Below, piece after piece: positions 60,269-64,000 of a stretch of 64,000 nucleotides of DNA. A program made the translations under genes and the position numbers. Location of the stretch: positions 310,001 through 374,000 of the forward strand of contig JARVKI010000021.1 in assembly GCA_036674765.1 (NCBI GenBank). Reading direction: 5' to 3'. Within the stretch, counting starts at the first letter, position 1, and every line of letters begins with the position of its first letter. Origin of the DNA: Seiridium cupressi. Lineage: Eukaryota > Ascomycota > Sordariomycetes > Amphisphaeriales > Sporocadaceae. A model generated the notes under the pieces. The model saw only the letters and a list, made by a program, of their open reading frames with translations, searched no databases and was not told where the DNA came from.

Positions 60269-62051
60269 TCACTTGCGTCTCTTATGGGCTCTGCCTCCAG
60301 ATGTATTACCAGATCCGCGCTTCTTGCCTTTCTTGCTTGTCTTCCGTCGCAATTCTTCCTCCTCTGCCAGTCTCTCAGCCTCAGCCTCAGCGAATGCGAC
60401 ATCTTGCTCCAGCTTCTCCAGCATTTGCTCATATTTTCTGATCACCGCGTTCCAGCGCTTGACCCATGACTTGTGAAGCTTAGGATTCTCAATTCGCCAA
60501 TCGCTCGACTGTTCATTGATGATTTTCATGACATCTTGAGGTTTTGGCTGAGAGGCGATCTCTTGCGCGCGGGCTGGGTCTGACCGATAGAAAAAGCCCG
60601 AAAGAATGACATACCAACTGTATAGCTTCTCTTTTCCTGTAGGAGTAAGAACAGACTCGAGTATTTCCCACGACAAAGAATCGCTGTCTGGGCGGCCTGC
60701 GTAGTCGACGCGGCCGACGTGGCATTCAATGATGGAATTGTTCCACCGAAGCCCATGGAGGTGAAAAGCATCCCAGGTTAAAATCCCTTCGGCGTTGTAC
60801 TTGCTCTGCACCCTGTTGATGACTCCGAGACTGTTAACCGAATCCGTGTTACATTTCTGTCGAGTACGTGTTGACACCGCACCGGTAGTGTTGTGGAATC
60901 GATCCTGTAGAATTCGATCTTCTCCCGGAAAGTCAACCTCCGACGCTGTAATGGCATCGCGGACTTGGCTTTCACGGATACGAACGCGATTATTAGGGTT
61001 GGACAGATGCTTGCGAAGGGAAACAACCGCTTCTAGCGCATTCTTGGTTAGGATTCGGATTGCTGCGTTGGAAATCCAGGGCTCAAAATGGGGTTGCTGA
61101 GACCCATTTGGGTCTGCGAGATCCACGGCGAATTGGTGGGGAATCTCCTCCCCATAATAACTTGAGGGGCTTTTGAGGATGGGTCTGATGGAAGCCAAGG
61201 TCCAAATGCCGGAAAACTCGCCTTCTTGACGATTGCCTTCTTTGTGATTGGCGTATCGAATGCAACCATCAAGAATGGGAGTGATAAGTGATGACAATGT
61301 TACATCAGAGCGGTGAGCTTGCCAGACTATCAACTGCACCTCGAAACTGCGAAGATCTTTGCATTGGTGCAGCATGGTAGTGGCATGGCGGTGTAGTTCG
61401 GCGTCAGACCTGTATGACGGATGTCTAGCATTTGCAGATTGGTATGGGAACCAGAGTGGCATATCGTCGATGGAAGCTCTGAAGACAATGTGACGGATGA
61501 ACGATCGCCTCTGTGGAGTAATGGCAGAAAGGAATTGCAGCAGTGTTTTCATATAAGAAAACTGGAAACTGTTGACGCGGTAGAAGACAGGGTAGCTCTC
61601 CAGCTCAAAATAGAACTGTCGACAAGCACTTTTGAGTCGGAATACGAAGAGGTCATGCTTCTCAGGCATTGTACGGAGTCCAAGGCGATTGGGTGTCGAG
61701 TCTGGTTGCGAAACAAACTTGTTCGATCGAAGTGCGGCCTGATTCGGTGTGACGGGTTTATCCTCGGCGAGCGCATATTCGTAGATGGTAATACGAATCT
61801 GGAAAATTCGTTAGCAGTTGTTGGTTGCACACGCCCTCGTTCAATCCATTTCGTTGGAAGGGAAAAAGAGAGAGAAAGAAAAAGTGAGGTCTATTGGTTC
61901 CCAGAGGCCGTGCTTGATGTTACGCGAAGCATCCACCATCGTGACTTACCTCTAGAGGGAGCTTCTCCAAGAAGGCGACACGCGCGTTGTCGGCGGTCTT
62001 GGTAGCGAAGTTCTCATGTGACGGATCATCAATCGCTAGGAGAGGCGCCAT
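60269..62051 (-). CDS. Conserved fungal protein with F-box-like / 2EXR-like N-terminus
   Basis: Two exons, 62051-61950 and 61798-60269, with a 151-nt intron, give 543 residues. The join produces VAFLEKLPLE then IRITIYEYALAED, a pattern of fungal proteins that begin with an F-box-like or 2EXR motif (a hydrophobic Leu-Pro-x-Glu-Ile-Arg start followed by an Ile-Tyr-x-Tyr-Ala helix). The middle contains LKSACRQFYFEL and FIRHIVFR, usual in this group. The C-terminus has a coiled coil (EQMLEKLEQDVAFAEAEAER) and ends in a strongly basic tail (KTSKKGKKRGSG, HKRRK) that looks like a nuclear localisation signal. Function is unknown. If the motif is a true F-box it would recruit substrates to an SCF ligase, which is a guess. 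Confidence 0.8.
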
Positions 62052-63662
62052 GATGAAAACAGGCGATGGTGTCTTGTCCGAAGTGTAGTTAGTGGAGTGT
62101 GAGTGGTGTTGCAGAGAAATCTTGGGAAAGAATGGTGTTGGGATGAGATAGAAGTTGGGCTGGGTCAAATGAAAATACAAGTGGGTGACTGCTTTTCTGC
62201 CTAGACGCTTTGTTCCCCAGAGAGCCGTTGCTGGGGAGGAAGTCGCGACTGTAGTGGTTGCTGGAACAGCGGATGCCTCAGAACGCGCCAGATCTGTATT
62301 TGGGGAAGTCGATTAGACCAGTGATGCAGATGTTGGGGTGCAAAATAATAAGGAGAAAAAGAAGGAATACCCCGTGGATACCTGATCAAAAATTGGTTGG
62401 GCGGCTGACTTTGCTGTGGTGATATCGGTGATGGAGATGTGGAAGCAAAATGTGTGGTCACCCGGCCGCGTAGAGATGTGATTTTTTGGACTTGGCAACA
62501 GCTTTGTGTTGAATCGCCCAAATCCCAAATTACATCTGGAGCGTACCAAAGCGATTGCGAGCTCAGCTGCCTACTCAATGGGTCCTTCTGACTTTACGTG
62601 TAGATAATGATTCCCTGGGCAGTAGGCTCACTTGAATAATGGGTGAATTTGTAGCGTTTGCCCTTGTTCCCGCCGCAGCAAAACATCACACCCAGTCCAT
62701 TCACTGGAACGATCTCAGCAAAATGACATGAATGACCCTAGCCTTCTGTTCAGACCACAATCATTCATACTCGCCCGAGTCAAGTGCAGATGATGCTGCG
62801 ACTACAACTTCTGCTACTCACCAACGAAAATTCTGACCAGATCACTTCAAGTATGCTTGAGATGGAGGTCAGTGGCATTGAGAAAATACAAAACTCTGTT
62901 CTTGCCTGAGTACACACCTTGCGGAGCAATCCCTCATCGCCCGAATTTGATACCTTCTAATCCGCGTTGTACCTGCCTTCCACTTCGAACCCTTAAAAAC
63001 AGTATTGAATCTGCCGTCTCCTAATCCAGCCTTCCTGATACAGTCTGCGAGTATGCTGCCGTTTGCCGACCTGGAATATCAGAATATCAGAGGTGGAAGC
63101 ACTTTGGTCAAGCCCCAACAGGTCCCAAGAACAAGGGCTAGTTCCGTCGGGCATGCAAAGTAATCACTCTCTCTACCGGCTTCATTATAATTGCATCGAA
63201 AGACCCAGCAAGCCATGAGTATTGGCATGAGTTCGGTTGTATCACTTGCAGGAATAATAGTAGACCCGGGCTGGTCAGCGTGTAGTGGTTGAGAACGATG
63301 AGAAAACGTGCATGAAGCGTAACCAATGTGTGACTAGTTCGCTACCGGCGGCTTTGAAATTCTTGTAGATCAAAGAGACGAAATGGGGAGAAGACAAAGC
63401 CTAGCCATACGAGAAACACGCCTGCTCGACAGGGACAACTAGTATGTCGTTCTGTTGAGCCATTGGTTTTGGCGAAAGGATCTCGTTCGACAAATTTAGT
63501 TGAACGGGATGCTCGAACAAGTTAATTAGAAATGGGTGTCAGGTGTTGAGCCGAAGTGATTACCACAGATAACGTCGAGATTGCTACTGGTCTATCGTAG
63601 GCTTTATAGGAAGGAGAAGTTGAGTGATGTGAGCGTGGGCAATCACCGATAACTGCCAAGGG
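62052..63662. other. Upstream region of the F-box-like gene
   Basis: About 1.6 kb. The first 500 bp are promoter and 5' UTR of the minus-strand gene. No other gene recognised. Confidence 0.5.
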
Positions 63663-63851
63663 TTGTGTTATAAATCAGTAGCGGAAGAAACAAGTCTAGA
63701 GAATGCATCCAGGGTCATGTCAAAGGGACCTTTTGTCGTAGATATTGGCGACTATCTTTCAAAAATCAGGAGCGATCGCTTTATCCCTACCGCGCACCGC
63801 ATCAAAATATCAACTTGTCGAGACGTCCTCCATGCCATTCCTTTCTGGTAA
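63663..63851 (+). pseudogene. Relic of a 2-oxoglutarate/Fe(II) oxygenase
   Basis: The frame encodes GPFVVDIGDYLSKIRSDRFI followed by PTAHRIK, which matches the C-terminal part of the isopenicillin N synthase-like family (G-x-FVVNIGD, then NDRF-x-STVHRV). The histidine is the third iron ligand. The following segment, normally ERYSIPFF, is shifted: AIPFW in this frame and SSMPFL in another. No upstream HxD part was found. It is either a decayed fragment or the edge of a gene whose other exons I cannot see; the window ends soon after. Confidence 0.45.
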
Positions 63852-64000
63852 GATCTCAGACTGTATTTTGATTATTCTTTGGAGTATTGATGGCCTTATA
63901 GGACTAATCTCAGCAAAGCCACTAGGAACAGTCCACGGGCCGTGTCTATGAAGAGCACTCTATGGAAGCAAGCGCCATGTCGTTTCACGGAGTAAGAAGA
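63852..64000. other. Right window edge
   Basis: No feature recognised in the last 149 bases. Confidence 0.5.

Noticed and set aside
61421..62005. 194-codon plus-strand open frame
   Set aside because: Antisense shadow of the F-box-like gene and its intron.
62201..62578. 125-codon minus-strand open frame upstream of the F-box-like gene
   Set aside because: Lies in the promoter/5' UTR, has no motifs, and the start at 62051 gives the conserved N-terminus.

Overview
This window looks like a chromosomal segment of a filamentous ascomycete (Pezizomycotina). The evidence is the gene set (an APSES regulator of the StuA type, a CCG-6-like wall protein, a GH45 cellulase, a complete-looking CSN3), the many short introns (50-92 nt in most genes, one of 151 nt) with GTAAGT-like donors, CTRAC-like branch sites and YAG acceptors, and a single dispersed 5S rRNA gene. 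I cannot place it to order with confidence; the StuA APSES region resembles those I associate with Leotiomycetes or Sordariomycetes. Exon boundaries below were chosen by hand from splice signals, reading-frame continuity and family conservation.

Layout. 1-2.6 kb: no recognisable gene. 2.6-12.8 kb: a housekeeping and metabolic block with a membrane-anchored amidohydrolase (-), COP9 signalosome subunit 3 (+), replication protein A large subunit (-), a dienelactone hydrolase (+) and a quinone oxidoreductase-like MDR protein (-). 12.8-17.9 kb: gene-free. 17.9-21.8 kb: a small GPI-anchored CCG-6-like protein (+), a 5S rRNA gene (+) and a GH45 endoglucanase (-). 23.2-30.2 kb: an allantoate-permease-family MFS transporter (+), an ACSS3/propionyl-CoA-synthetase-like acyl-CoA synthetase (+) and an epoxide hydrolase (-), which may form a small catabolic neighbourhood. 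32.4-34.4 kb: the developmental regulator stuA (-). 34.4-48.2 kb: about 13.8 kb with no convincing gene, lying upstream of stuA. 48.2-49.2 kb: a BRCT-domain protein (+). 51.4-52.8 kb: a broken DUF3176-type membrane protein gene. 53.7-62.1 kb: a PC4/Sub1-type transcriptional coactivator (-), a PXA-PX-Nexin_C membrane protein (+) and a conserved fungal nuclear-looking protein with an F-box-like/2EXR-like N-terminus (-). The right edge carries a small relic of a 2-oxoglutarate/Fe(II) oxygenase.

Most genes are independent housekeeping or developmental genes arranged as divergent and convergent pairs. The most interesting signals are the decayed DUF3176 gene, whose four in-frame stops could each have come from a glutamine codon in a CpA context (a RIP-like pattern) and which also has a frameshift in a homopolymer; the stuA locus, with a very long gene-free upstream region, a frame-preserving intron inside the DNA-binding domain and an ATG-less open reading extension; and the diverged but structure-preserving 5S rRNA gene. 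I did not find a clearly new multi-gene system.
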